NCBI GenBank assembly: GCA_963832875.1
Contig: CAWHWB010000003.1
Location: 1,009,972-1,073,971 of the forward strand
DNA length: 64,000 bases
Origin: AP-15 sp963832875
GTDB lineage: Bacteria > Pseudomonadota > Alphaproteobacteria > ATCC43930 > CGMCC-115725
Direction: 5' to 3'
A program made the translations under genes and the position numbers. Positions 36,022-44,301 of this stretch are shown here, piece by piece; the first letter of the stretch is position 1; every line of letters starts with the position of its first letter. The notes beneath the pieces were generated by a model. It was given only the letters and a program-made list of their open reading frames with translations, was not told where the DNA came from and ran no database searches.

Positions 36022-36054
36022 TCGAGACCCGGATCGAGACCCAGATCGAGACGG
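36022..36054. repeat. 12-bp tandem repeat, nearly three units
   Basis: Units TCGAGACCCGGA, TCGAGACCCAGA and a partial TCGAGACGG run in tandem just upstream of the small lipoprotein gene, in the gap before metC. No reading frame depends on it. A simple slippage product is the likely origin. Confidence 0.6.
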
Positions 36055-36290
36055 GGCGGCGATCCAGCCGGTCGCTCGCTCGGGGCCGCATGGCGAATTC
36101 TCGACCCGCAACTGCGGCGATTGCAAGGCGAGCCTGAGGCGAGCCGGAGGCGTCACGAGTGGGCGCCGACGGGGCGAACTTGCGCATCGGTCCCGGGCGA
36201 GCGGCCTGTGCGGCCTGCCCGTGCCGATGTAATGTCGCCGCGCAGCCTCCTCGATGCTCGGGGCGACGCCGTGATGTGGAGTAGAGCCTT

Positions 36291-37508
36291 ATGAAGAGCG
36301 ACGGCATGAACAGCGACGGCCGGTCGCGCAACTATCGCAAGGACACCTTGCTGACCCATCTCGGGCGCCATCCCGAAGCCCATCATGGCGCGGTCAACCC
36401 ACCCGTCTATCACGCCTCGACGATCCTCTCGGCCAACATGGCCGAATGGGAGGCCAAGCGCGAATCCGGCAAGCGCTTCGACGTCGTCCGCTACGGGCTC
36501 CTCGGCACGCCGACCACCTTCGCGCTCGAGGAAGCGGTGGCGGCGATCGAGGGCGGCTATCGCGCGATGCTGATGTCCTCGGGGCTGGCCGCCGTAACGG
36601 CACCCTTGGAAGCCTGTCTCAAATGCGGCGACCATCTTTTGATGGTCAATTCGGTCTATGGACCGGCGCGGAACTTCTGCGAGAAGGTGCTGACCCGCTA
36701 CGGTATCGCAACCACCTATTACGATCCGCTGATCGGCGAGGGGATCGCCCGGCTGATGCGCCCCAACACCAGGGTGGTTTATGTCGAGTCGCCGGGCTCC
36801 TTGACCTTCGAGGTGCAGGACGTGCCGGCGATCGCCGCCGCGGCGCACGCCGCCGGCGCCAAGGTGCTGATGGACAACACCTGGGCCTCGCCCTGGCTGT
36901 TCCCGTCCTTTGCCCGCGGCGTCGACGTGTCGATCCATGCCGCGACCAAGTACATCGTCGGCCATTCGGACGTGATGCTCGGCGCGGTCATCACCACCGA
37001 GGAGATGTATCTGCCGGTGCGCAATATGGCGGCCGATCTCGGCCACTGCGCCGGGCCGGATGACGTTTATCTCGCGTTGCGCGGCCTGCGCACATTGAGC
37101 GTGCGCCTCGAGCGCCACCAAAAGAACGCGCTCGAAGTGGCGCGCTGGCTGCAGACGCGGCCCGAAGTGTCGCGCGTGCTCTACCCGGCCCTGCCCGAGG
37201 ACCCGGGCCACGCGCTGTGGAAGCGCGACTTTCTCGGCGCCAGCGGCCTCTTCGGCGTGGTGCTGAAACCGGCGCCCAAAGCAGCCGTCTACGCCTTTAT
37301 CGACGCGCTCGACCTGTTCGGCATCGGCGCCAGCTGGGGCGGGTTCGAGAGCCTGGTCCAACCGACGACGCCCGCGCGCATCCGCAGCGCCACCCGCTGG
37401 GAGCCCGAAGGTCCGACCCTGCGCCTCCACATCGGCCTCGAAGACCCCCACGACCTGATCGAAGACCTCGACCACGGCTTCCACGCCCTGCGCGCCGCCG
37501 CCGGCTGA
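36291..37508 (+). CDS. metC: Cystathionine beta-lyase
   Basis: 405 residues of the Cys/Met metabolism PLP family. Landmarks: NPPVYHASTILSANMAEWEA, VRYGLLGTPTTFALEEAVAA, MLMSSGLAAVTAPLEACLKC, PGSLTFEVQDVPAIAAAA, the PLP lysine in HAATKYIVGHSDVMLGAV, and GASWGGFESLVQPTTP. The SLTFEVQD segment and overall form fit cystathionine beta-lyase, which makes homocysteine from cystathionine. GGAGTAG precedes the ATG. A second in-frame Met six codons in is a possible start. Confidence 0.93.
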   Translation: MKSDGMNSDGRSRNYRKDTLLTHLGRHPEAHHGAVNPPVYHASTILSANMAEWEAKRESGKRFDVVRYGLLGTPTTFALEEAVAAIEGGYRAMLMSSGLAAVTAPLEACLKCGDHLLMVNSVYGPARNFCEKVLTRYGIATTYYDPLIGEGIARLMRPNTRVVYVESPGSLTFEVQDVPAIAAAAHAAGAKVLMDNTWASPWLFPSFARGVDVSIHAATKYIVGHSDVMLGAVITTEEMYLPVRNMAADLGHCAGPDDVYLALRGLRTLSVRLERHQKNALEVARWLQTRPEVSRVLYPALPEDPGHALWKRDFLGASGLFGVVLKPAPKAAVYAFIDALDLFGIGASWGGFESLVQPTTPARIRSATRWEPEGPTLRLHIGLEDPHDLIEDLDHGFHALRAAAG

Positions 37509-37849
37509 ACGACGACCGCCGCGTATCCGAGACCCGGGGTCGATCGAGCGTCGGCGTTGCCCGCAACGCCCGGCTTCATTTCGAGCATATCTTTTGCACA
37601 GAAAAATCCATTTGTTATCAGTGCCCCGATTTCCGTCCGAAAAGCTTGACTAATGCACCTTGCCCGGTTCACGGCATAAAATGCGTTCGGATCGTCTCTG
37701 AAAAATCGCTTCTAGGGTATCTCCGAGGTCGAACTCACCCCGCCGCCGCCTGTTATTGTTAACTGAGCTCGGGTGGGGCGCGTGGTTGATGAGGCAGCGG
37801 CGTAATCGTTCCGGTAATATCGGAACAGACACGTGGGAGGAGTAGCGTC
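37509..37849. other. Intergenic region upstream of the tannase-family gene
   Basis: 341 bases of noticeably lower GC content than the surroundings, with A/T-rich stretches around 37585-37720. A TTGACT at 37646 could be a -35 box but no -10 element stands at proper spacing. I see no gene, tRNA or clear repeat here. Its composition matches the downstream esterase gene, suggesting both arrived together. Confidence 0.5.
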
Positions 37850-39628
37850 ATGAATGGACGAACCAAAACTTTTGGACTTGTCATGGCGGCGCTGCTGGCG
37901 TCCCTTTATGCGACCCAGGCAAATGCACAGGTAAGCCCAAGCCCCTGTCAGAAGTTGACGAGTGCAAAACTGCCGGACGGGGCGATATTTAATACTTCGG
38001 GGGTCAATGGTTCCGGAGCCTCGGACGTGGCGCCGGGAGCGACCATCACCTTACTCGATAATGCTGGAACGCTGACACTAACAGGCAGCAATGCCGTCAA
38101 TCAGACGTTCTGCCGTGTTACGATCATCGTGCCGAACGACAACGGCACGTTCACGCCTTCGGCCATTAACGTCGAAATCTGGCTGCCGGAAACCAGTTGG
38201 AACCAGCGCTACGAGGGCGTCGGCGGTGGCGGGTTTGCAGGAACGATCTCCGCCAAGGCGTCGGTGGAATCGACGCCAACAGGGCTTGTTAACGCCCTCA
38301 ACGCCGGCTACGCCACGGCCTCGACCGACACCGGACACCCCAGCAGCGCCGGCGGCGCCTTCGTCCTCAATGCGAACGACACGATAAATTACGGGCTCGC
38401 AATCGACTTCTTCAGCCGCTCGCTGCACGAATTGGCGCTACAGTCGAAATACGTCATCCAGCAGTTCTATGGCGCAAAGCCGCTCTACTCATATTGGAAC
38501 GGGTGCTCGACCGGTGGCCGCCAGGGGCTCATTGAGGCACAGGACCACCCCGACGACTATGATGGCATTTGGGCAGGGTCGCCCGCGGTCGACTTCGATC
38601 GTCTGTCAGACGCCCAGGTCTGGCCGGCGATCGTGATGGAGCAGGAGATCGGGGGTGCAGGCATTCCGCAGGCGACCTTCGCCTCAGTCACCGCTGCAGC
38701 AAACGCGGCCTGCAACAAGGTGGGAGGCTTCACCGACGTCACGGCGCTCGGCAATCCCATCATCGACGATCCGCGTGAATGCACTTTCGACCCGGCGGTC
38801 CTGCAATGCGGGCGCCCAACCGCGCCGACCAACGGGACCTGCCTCACGCCTGCGGAAGTCGCCTCTGTCAAATTGATCTGGTACGGCCCGCGCGAGGTCA
38901 ATTACAAAGGCCAACCAACCGGATCACGGTTGTGGTTCGGGATCGAGCCGGGCGCCTCTTTCTCGGGCGTTGCCGATACCAGCTCGACAGCGATTATTCC
39001 GCACAGTGTTGGAGGACCTTGGATCCAGGATTGGCTGGAGCAGAATCCGAATTTCAATGTGCTGAGCATCGACTATCCTACCTATCAGCAACTTTTCCGT
39101 TTCTCCGAACAGCGCTGGACCAGCATCGGCGCTTCGGACAATCCTGACCTCTCCGCATTCGCCGCCCACGGTGGCAAGGTCATCATCACGCATGGGTGGG
39201 CCGATCAGGAGATTCCCACGCAGGACACGGTGAACTACTACAGCAATGTACTCCAAGACCCGCGCAACGGCGGGCCCAAAGCGGTGCAAAACTTCGCCCG
39301 CCTGTTCATGGTTCCGGGAATGGGCCACTGCGGCGGCGCTGGAGCCGGCGGACCGAATTTGTTTGACGCGTTCGATCCGGTGGTTACCTGGCGCGAGACC
39401 GGAGTGGCGCCAAAGCAAATTACCGCGTCGCTCGAAAATTCGAGTGGCCAGGTCGTCGAAACCCGACCGCTGTGCCCCTATCCGCAGGTGGCGCGCTACA
39501 CTGGCACTGGCAGCACGAACGACGCGAGCAGCTTCGTGTGTGTCGACGAGCAGAACAACAATGCGCTTAATGCGACGCATAACAACGTCGTCCCCGATCC
39601 GTACGGCGTCTCTTCGGAATCGGAATAG
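37850..39628 (+). CDS. Tannase/feruloyl esterase family secreted hydrolase
   Basis: 592 residues with GGGAGGAG before the ATG and a signal peptide ending near TQANAQ. The family's Cys-Ser-Asp-His-Cys active site is visible: YWNGCSTGGRQGL with adjacent Cys and nucleophile Ser, the aspartate in GWADQEIP, and FMVPGMGHCGGG-type text (PGMGHCGGAG) with adjacent His and Cys, the two cysteines forming the disulfide that ties the triad together. A lid region lies between. It cleaves gallate or hydroxycinnamate esters in the periplasm or outside. Codon use is less GC-biased than in neighbours, and a clear terminator follows. Confidence 0.9.
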   Translation: MNGRTKTFGLVMAALLASLYATQANAQVSPSPCQKLTSAKLPDGAIFNTSGVNGSGASDVAPGATITLLDNAGTLTLTGSNAVNQTFCRVTIIVPNDNGTFTPSAINVEIWLPETSWNQRYEGVGGGGFAGTISAKASVESTPTGLVNALNAGYATASTDTGHPSSAGGAFVLNANDTINYGLAIDFFSRSLHELALQSKYVIQQFYGAKPLYSYWNGCSTGGRQGLIEAQDHPDDYDGIWAGSPAVDFDRLSDAQVWPAIVMEQEIGGAGIPQATFASVTAAANAACNKVGGFTDVTALGNPIIDDPRECTFDPAVLQCGRPTAPTNGTCLTPAEVASVKLIWYGPREVNYKGQPTGSRLWFGIEPGASFSGVADTSSTAIIPHSVGGPWIQDWLEQNPNFNVLSIDYPTYQQLFRFSEQRWTSIGASDNPDLSAFAAHGGKVIITHGWADQEIPTQDTVNYYSNVLQDPRNGGPKAVQNFARLFMVPGMGHCGGAGAGGPNLFDAFDPVVTWRETGVAPKQITASLENSSGQVVETRPLCPYPQVARYTGTGSTNDASSFVCVDEQNNNALNATHNNVVPDPYGVSSESE

Positions 39629-39697
39629 GCGCTGAAAGCCGATGCCGCCGTCCCCAACCCGTACGAAAAGGTAATGGGGCATCCGGCAGGATCACGC

Positions 39698-39730
39698 AGA
39701 GAGCCGGCAGTGCCGGCTCTCTTTCTTCTA
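39698..39730 (+). terminator. Rho-independent terminator after the tannase-family gene
   Basis: AGAGAGCCGGCA (39698-39709) pairs with TGCCGGCTCTCT (39711-39722), a perfect 12-base inverted repeat whose centre must open to form the loop, followed by a T-rich tract (TTCTTCTATCTCT). It lies about 70 bases after the stop codon. Confidence 0.85.
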
Positions 39731-39746
39731 TCTCTGTGCAGTTCGC

Positions 39747-39983
39747 TCAGCCGCCGAAGGGCCGCCAGCGGCTCTTTTCGACCCAGACGTCGCCTTCCTT
39801 GCGGTAATTTTTCTTGACTGCCCCCCAGGCGACACGAAAGGTAGTTTGCGCTTGCGGGCCGCGTCAGGCGTGCTCGTCGCAGGGGTTGTTGAAGGCCGAC
39901 AGGAAAATCTCCGGCGCGTGCCGCGGCAGCCGGCGTACGGCCGGCAACAAATCGGAGGTCGTCTCGTAAGGCTCGCTCGGCAA
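39747..39983 (-). pseudogene. ChaB-family protein, in-frame stop
   Basis: One minus-strand frame reads EPYETTSDLLPAVRRLPRHA, PEIFLSAFNNPCDEHA, a TGA stop at about 39855-39857, then TTFRVAWGAVKKNYRKEGDV and WVEKSRWRPFGG to a final stop at 39747. The PYxTxSDLPxxVRxLPxHAQ start and the RVAWxAVKxxY end are the signatures of ChaB, a small (about 75-residue) protein annotated as a cation transport regulator. The middle, where family members have a longer Arg/Ala-rich linker, is shortened and contains the stop. No good ATG is seen; a TTG at 39981-39983 is the nearest start. Confidence 0.65.
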
Positions 39984-40193
39984 ATTGCACACAATAAATC
40001 GGGGTGTAACGCGCGGGATGACCTTGCGTGCAGTACAGGCACGGCCGGGTACGCCGCCCGAACCGGGCGATCCGTCGTGGCTGGCGCGCTTCCCCGCCAG
40101 CCTCGCGCGAGGGCCCGTTGGGCGTCTAAGCTTGACGATCGGCCGTCGGGTGCGATAGACGAGCCACTATGAAAGTGCACCGACCCACCACGC

Positions 40194-40752
40194 TGAAAGC
40201 TACCAGAAAGGGTCTGTCTTCGCGTCACCTTCTCGGCCAATGCGCTCAACATCTGCTTGAACACGCCAGGCGTTACTTGTTCCAACACCTCGCGCGGCAG
40301 TTTTGGCGATCCCAATTCACAGCACGGCGCTCTGTTCTTCCTCTCCGGCGCGCAAACCTTCATGAACGTGGCCGCTGGCTTCACCACCGGCTTCTCGTTC
40401 AATCACGCGAACATCAACGATGCCGGCAGCGTCAGCGTGTACAGCGGCCTGTCCGGCACCGGGACGCTCCTGGCGACCCTAGCCATTCCGATCACCACGA
40501 CGGGACCGGGATGCGAAACTACTTATGACGCCGGATTCTGTCCGTTTGTTGCGGATGGGATATCTTTTTCCGGCACCGCTGAGTCGGTTTCATTCGCTGG
40601 CGTGGAAAATCAGATCGTTTTTGACGACGTAACGTTTGGCAGCTCCACGCCGGGCGGCGTTCCGGAACCCGCGGCCCTGACGCTCTTGACGACGGCCCTT
40701 CATGGGCCGAGGCGCGATGCGACGGCGCAAAAACGGCCGCGCAAGCAACTGA
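40194..40752 (+). pseudogene. PEP-CTERM anchored exported protein, signal peptide missing and tail frameshifted
   Basis: An open frame begins RVTFSANALNICLNTPGV and runs through FMNVAAGFTTGFSFNHANIN, VSVYSGLSGTGTLLATL and QIVFDDVTFGSSTPGGVPEP, the last four residues being the PEP motif. The hydrophobic helix is then interrupted; removing one C near 40698 restores FMGRGAMRRRKNGRASN and a stop at 40752, a canonical PEP-CTERM ending with a basic tail. No signal peptide is found upstream in any frame. PEP-CTERM proteins are processed by exosortase and exported to the surface, usually in exopolysaccharide producers. Confidence 0.72.
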
Positions 40753-41075
40753 TAATCTGCGGAAAGAAGACACGGAAGCCGCCAAGCGGTTTCCGTGAGA
40801 GTGAAACCAGCGACTTCGAACGGCGGCTGAAGGCGGTCGAGGTCGACTATGCCGCGCAACGGCATGGCGCCGCGGGGTTCGGATACCTGCCGTAGGATAT
40901 TCAACCAGCACGCGGGTTCTGCTGTAGATCCGCAGCAAATTTATGGGTAAATCTCACACGAACCAAACCGGAAGTCGGGTTGCGCCGTCAGCCCAAGGGG
41001 CTGGAGGTCGCCCGAAACCGGCGGGCGCCTTCCCCCTCGCCCCACCCTCCCTTGGTCCAGGGGGAAAGTCGGCGG
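40753..41075. other. Intergenic region between the PEP-CTERM remnant and an LLM oxidoreductase
   Basis: 323 bases. The only structure seen is a pyrimidine-rich block around 41030-41070 (CCCTCGCCCCACCCTCCCTT followed by a purine-rich complement-like stretch GGGGGAAAGTC), resembling the family B repeats. No supported gene. Confidence 0.4.
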
Positions 41076-42215
41076 TTACGCCGGTGCAAACAAATCCGGT
41101 GCTGCGGCAGGCTTCGGCAGGACGGGTGCGCTCGGGGTGGCAAAGGCGCTGTCGCGCTGCAACAGCGGCAGCACTTTGGCCGCAAACAATCGCATGTTGT
41201 TTTCGGCGTCGGCGTGCGGGATGCCGCCGAACGAGAACTCGGTGACGACGTGGTCGGTCCCGGTCACCCGCTGCAATTCGGCGATCTGCCCGAGACAGTC
41301 TTCGGGCGTGCCGACGATCTGGATCTTGACATAGAACTCGGTGGCCCGGGCCCGTTCTTCGTCGTCTTGCAGGCGGGCATAGGTTTTGGCCATCTTGCCG
41401 TAGGTTTCGTAGCCCTTGACGGTGGCGAGATGCCCGTCGGAGAAATGATAGTGGTTGTCGATCGACTCCCACTTCTTGCCGAGCCATTGCATGGCTCGGT
41501 CGTGCGCCTCGTCGCGGCTCTCGGCGCAGGAGACGTTGGTCAGGATGATGGGTGGCGGCGGGTGGTGCCCGACACTGAGCGCGATCTCGCGGTAGGCGAC
41601 GATGTTTTCCGCCGCTTTCGGCCATTCGTTCTGCATCACGACCAAAATGCCAAAGCCGAGCTTGGCCATGATCTCGGCTGATTCTGGGCTGACCGACGAG
41701 GCGAAAAAGCGCTCCTCGGGATGCGAGATCGGCCGGGGCCGGATCGCGGTGCGCGGGATCTGGTAGAACTCGCCCTGCCACTCGAATTCGGGCTCGGCGA
41801 GCGCCTTGCGGATCAATTGCGCCGCCTCGGCAAAGCGCGGCCGCGCCTCGCCCATCGGAATCCGGAAGCCCGCATATTCGACGCTCGCCGCCCCCCGGCC
41901 AAAGCCAAACAGACAGCGCCCTTTGCACAGGATGTCGAGAAGGGCGATCTCCTCGGCGACCCGGATCGGGTCGTGCCACGGCAGGACGATGACCGAGGTG
42001 CCGAAGGTGATGCGCTTGGTGCGTCCCGCGAAATAGGCCAGCAGCTGCAATGGCGCCGGCGACATCGCATAGCCGGTGAAATGATGCTCGAGCGCGAACA
42101 GCGAGTCGAAGCCCAACGGCTCGGCGAGATCACCCATTGCCAGATGATCCGACACCACGGCCACATCGGTGCGCCCGGCCTCCGACAACATGTTGAGCGC
42201 AATGCCGACTTTCAT
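41076..42215 (-). CDS. LLM-class flavin-dependent oxidoreductase
   Basis: 379 residues from an ATG with GAGGAGAG upstream. Luciferase-like TIM barrel (F420/FMN type): GFDSLFALEHHFTGYAMSPA, RTKRITFGTSVIVLPWHDPI, VAEEIALLDILCKGRCLFGF and GRGAASVEYAGFRIPMGEAR are typical of the bacterial luciferase superfamily. The substrate is unknown. First gene upstream of two SMP-30 lactonases reading the same way with a 16-base gap to the nearer one, so an operon with them is likely. Confidence 0.87.
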   Translation of the reverse strand: MKVGIALNMLSEAGRTDVAVVSDHLAMGDLAEPLGFDSLFALEHHFTGYAMSPAPLQLLAYFAGRTKRITFGTSVIVLPWHDPIRVAEEIALLDILCKGRCLFGFGRGAASVEYAGFRIPMGEARPRFAEAAQLIRKALAEPEFEWQGEFYQIPRTAIRPRPISHPEERFFASSVSPESAEIMAKLGFGILVVMQNEWPKAAENIVAYREIALSVGHHPPPPIILTNVSCAESRDEAHDRAMQWLGKKWESIDNHYHFSDGHLATVKGYETYGKMAKTYARLQDDEERARATEFYVKIQIVGTPEDCLGQIAELQRVTGTDHVVTEFSFGGIPHADAENNMRLFAAKVLPLLQRDSAFATPSAPVLPKPAAAPDLFAPA

Positions 42216-42231
42216 GGTCGCTCTCCTCGGC

Positions 42232-43101
42232 TCACTTCGCCCGCAAACGATACCACGGATGCGGCTGCCCCGGCACCTTGGCGCGCAGGGTGTAGACCGA
42301 GGTGCGGGCGGTGAAGAAGATCGTCCTGAGGTCGGGGCCGCCAAAGGCCAGGTTGGCCGGGACCTCCGGGGTGCGGATCACGCCCATTTTGGTCCCGTCC
42401 GGGGCGAACACCCAGGTCCCGCCGGGGCCGGTGCAGTAGACGTGACCCTGCTGGTCGACCTTCATGCCGTCCGGAACGCCGTCGGTTTCCTCGGATGACA
42501 TGTCGGCGAAGATGCGCCGCTTGACCATGTTGCCGGCGCTGTCGAGCTCGATCGCGTGGATGTATTGGGCGTGCCGCGTATTGGCGACGTAGAGGGTGCG
42601 CTCGTCGGGCGAAAACGCCAGCCCATTGGGGTATTCGAACTCGGCGACGAGCCGGCTCGAACCGTCGGTGGCGACCGCGTAGACCCCGGAATGCGCGAGT
42701 TCCTTGTCGGCGAGCGGCACCCGCAGCCCCGGATCGGTGAACCAGATGCTGCCGTCCGATTTGCAGCAGACATCGTTGGGGCGGTTGATCCGCTTGCCCT
42801 CGTAGCGGTCGATCAGAACCTCGCTGTGCGTGTCGTCGGACCAGCGGGTGAGCCGCCGGTTGCCGCCCTCGCAGATGATGAGCCGGCCTTGCAGGTCGAA
42901 GGTCGTGCCGTTGCCCTCGCCGGTCTTGCTGCGCACGGTTTCCGCCGCCTGCCCCGGCCGCAGCCGGTAGAACATGCTGGCCCGCACATCGGCAAAATAA
43001 TAGAAGCCGTCCGGGTGCCACAACGGCCCCTCGGTAAAGACAAACCCGGTCGCCGGCCGCTCCGGATTCGTGGTTTCCAGCACCGCATCGAGCCCCGCCA
43101 T
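42232..43101 (-). CDS. SMP-30/gluconolactonase family protein (first copy)
   Basis: 289 residues of a six-bladed beta-propeller. The metal-site residues of lactonases are visible: Glu in FTEGPLWHPDG, Asn in RINRPNDVCCKSDG, Asn in EYPNGLAFSPDERTLYVANT and Asp in GVPDGMKVDQQGHVYC. Such enzymes hydrolyse sugar lactones or related esters. It shares its layout with the next gene upstream (about 307 residues), and the two may act on related lactones formed by the adjoining LLM oxygenase; that link is inference. Confidence 0.88.
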   Translation of the reverse strand: MAGLDAVLETTNPERPATGFVFTEGPLWHPDGFYYFADVRASMFYRLRPGQAAETVRSKTGEGNGTTFDLQGRLIICEGGNRRLTRWSDDTHSEVLIDRYEGKRINRPNDVCCKSDGSIWFTDPGLRVPLADKELAHSGVYAVATDGSSRLVAEFEYPNGLAFSPDERTLYVANTRHAQYIHAIELDSAGNMVKRRIFADMSSEETDGVPDGMKVDQQGHVYCTGPGGTWVFAPDGTKMGVIRTPEVPANLAFGGPDLRTIFFTARTSVYTLRAKVPGQPHPWYRLRAK

Positions 43102-43193
43102 AGCGCGCTCTCTCCTTACATTCGACTGCTACCGACGAGTTTACCTCCCGATTGCTCCGCCTGTCCAATTGCGGCTGGTGGGAGGACCGGCGG

Positions 43194-44117
43194 CTATCTC
43201 TTTCCGACCGGCACCGGGATGCCGGCGATTTTGACGTTGACCGCGCCCAAATGGTTGCGGCTGGTGAAATAGAGGGTCTTCCAGTCGACGCCGCCAAAGG
43301 CGAGGTTGGTCGTGGCCGGGGCGCCGTGCACAATGCGGCCGAGCTTTTTGCCCTTCGGGTCGATGACCCACAACCCGCCGGCGCCGCCGCAATAGACGTT
43401 GCCCTCGACATCGACCTTCATGCCGTCGGGGACGCCCGATTCGGCCCCACGCAGATCGACGAAGACATGGTCGCTGTGCTTGGCAAGAGTGCCGTTGGGC
43501 GCCACGTCGAAGGCGCGGATATGGCCGCGGCGCGAGTCGTTGATGTAGAGCACGCTCTCGTCCGGCGAAAAGGCGAGCCCGTTGGGCACGATGAAATCGT
43601 CGATCAGCAGGGTCAGGCTGCCAAGGTCGGGGGTCACCCGGTAGACCCCGGAAAAGGTCAGGTCCCATTGATTGGGCGCGTTGGGGCTGGTCCAGGGGTC
43701 GGTGAAGTAAATGCAGCCGTCGGATTTGACGATGACGTCGTTGGGCCGGTTGAGCTGGCGGCCCTGAAAGCTGTTGGCAACGACGGTGATACTGCCGTCC
43801 GCCTCCTGGCGGGTCACGCGACGGGAATCATGCTCGCAGGCGAGAAGCCGGCCTTGCAGGTCGCGGGTCAGCCCGTTGGCCCGGTTGGTCGCCTCCAGCA
43901 GCAATGATGCGCCCTTGCCCGGCTCGTATTTCATGCGCCGGTTGTTGTGGATGTCGCTGAATACGAGATAGCCGCCTTCCTTCCACCACAGCGGCCCCTC
44001 GGCCGGGCCCTGCGGCCCGCCGAAACCGTCGGCCAGCTCCTGGATCGGCTGCGAGATCGCGATAATCCGGTCGAGTTCCGGCGCCAATTGCTCGATCCGC
44101 TTTGCGCTGTTGGCCAT
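43194..44117 (-). CDS. SMP-30/gluconolactonase family protein (second copy)
   Basis: 307 residues with GGAGGAAGG before the ATG. Beta-propeller lactonase signatures: PAEGPLWWKEGGYLVFSDI, LNRPNDVIVKSDGCIYFTDP, IVPNGLAFSPDESVLYINDS and GVPDGMKVDVEGNVYCGGAG. Clearly homologous to its downstream neighbour but too diverged for a recent duplication. Part of a minus-strand run from the D-aminoacylase-like gene to the LLM oxidoreductase. Confidence 0.88.
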   Translation of the reverse strand: MANSAKRIEQLAPELDRIIAISQPIQELADGFGGPQGPAEGPLWWKEGGYLVFSDIHNNRRMKYEPGKGASLLLEATNRANGLTRDLQGRLLACEHDSRRVTRQEADGSITVVANSFQGRQLNRPNDVIVKSDGCIYFTDPWTSPNAPNQWDLTFSGVYRVTPDLGSLTLLIDDFIVPNGLAFSPDESVLYINDSRRGHIRAFDVAPNGTLAKHSDHVFVDLRGAESGVPDGMKVDVEGNVYCGGAGGLWVIDPKGKKLGRIVHGAPATTNLAFGGVDWKTLYFTSRNHLGAVNVKIAGIPVPVGKR

Positions 44118-44149
44118 GGCCTTCCTCCTGCAACGCAGTTGCACTAAAA

Positions 44150-44245
44150 CCGCCGCGGCCGGGCTCGTCCCGGCCACCCACGTCTCTGCTCGAGCCGTGG
44201 ATGGCCGGATCAAGTCCGGCCACGAAGTATTGACGACTTCCCTCG
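44150..44245. repeat. Dispersed intergenic repeat, family C
   Basis: Between the second lactonase and the amidohydrolase: a GGCCGGGCTCGTCCCGGCCA hairpin, then TGGATGGCCGGATCAAGTCC and GGCCACGAAG. The CCGGATCAAGTCCGG palindrome recurs in modified form at 47217-47238 beside an IS remnant. Elements like this are widespread between genes of alphaproteobacteria. Confidence 0.5.
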
Positions 44246-44301
44246 CTGTTCCGGGCGCCCGGAACGGGTCCGGGCACCCTTCGGCAACGCCGTTCCGCGA
44301 T

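Noticed and set aside
39728..40402. 224-codon minus-strand frame over the ChaB/PEP-CTERM region
   Set aside because: It runs in a different frame from both the ChaB remnant and the PEP-CTERM gene and shows no protein-like pattern.
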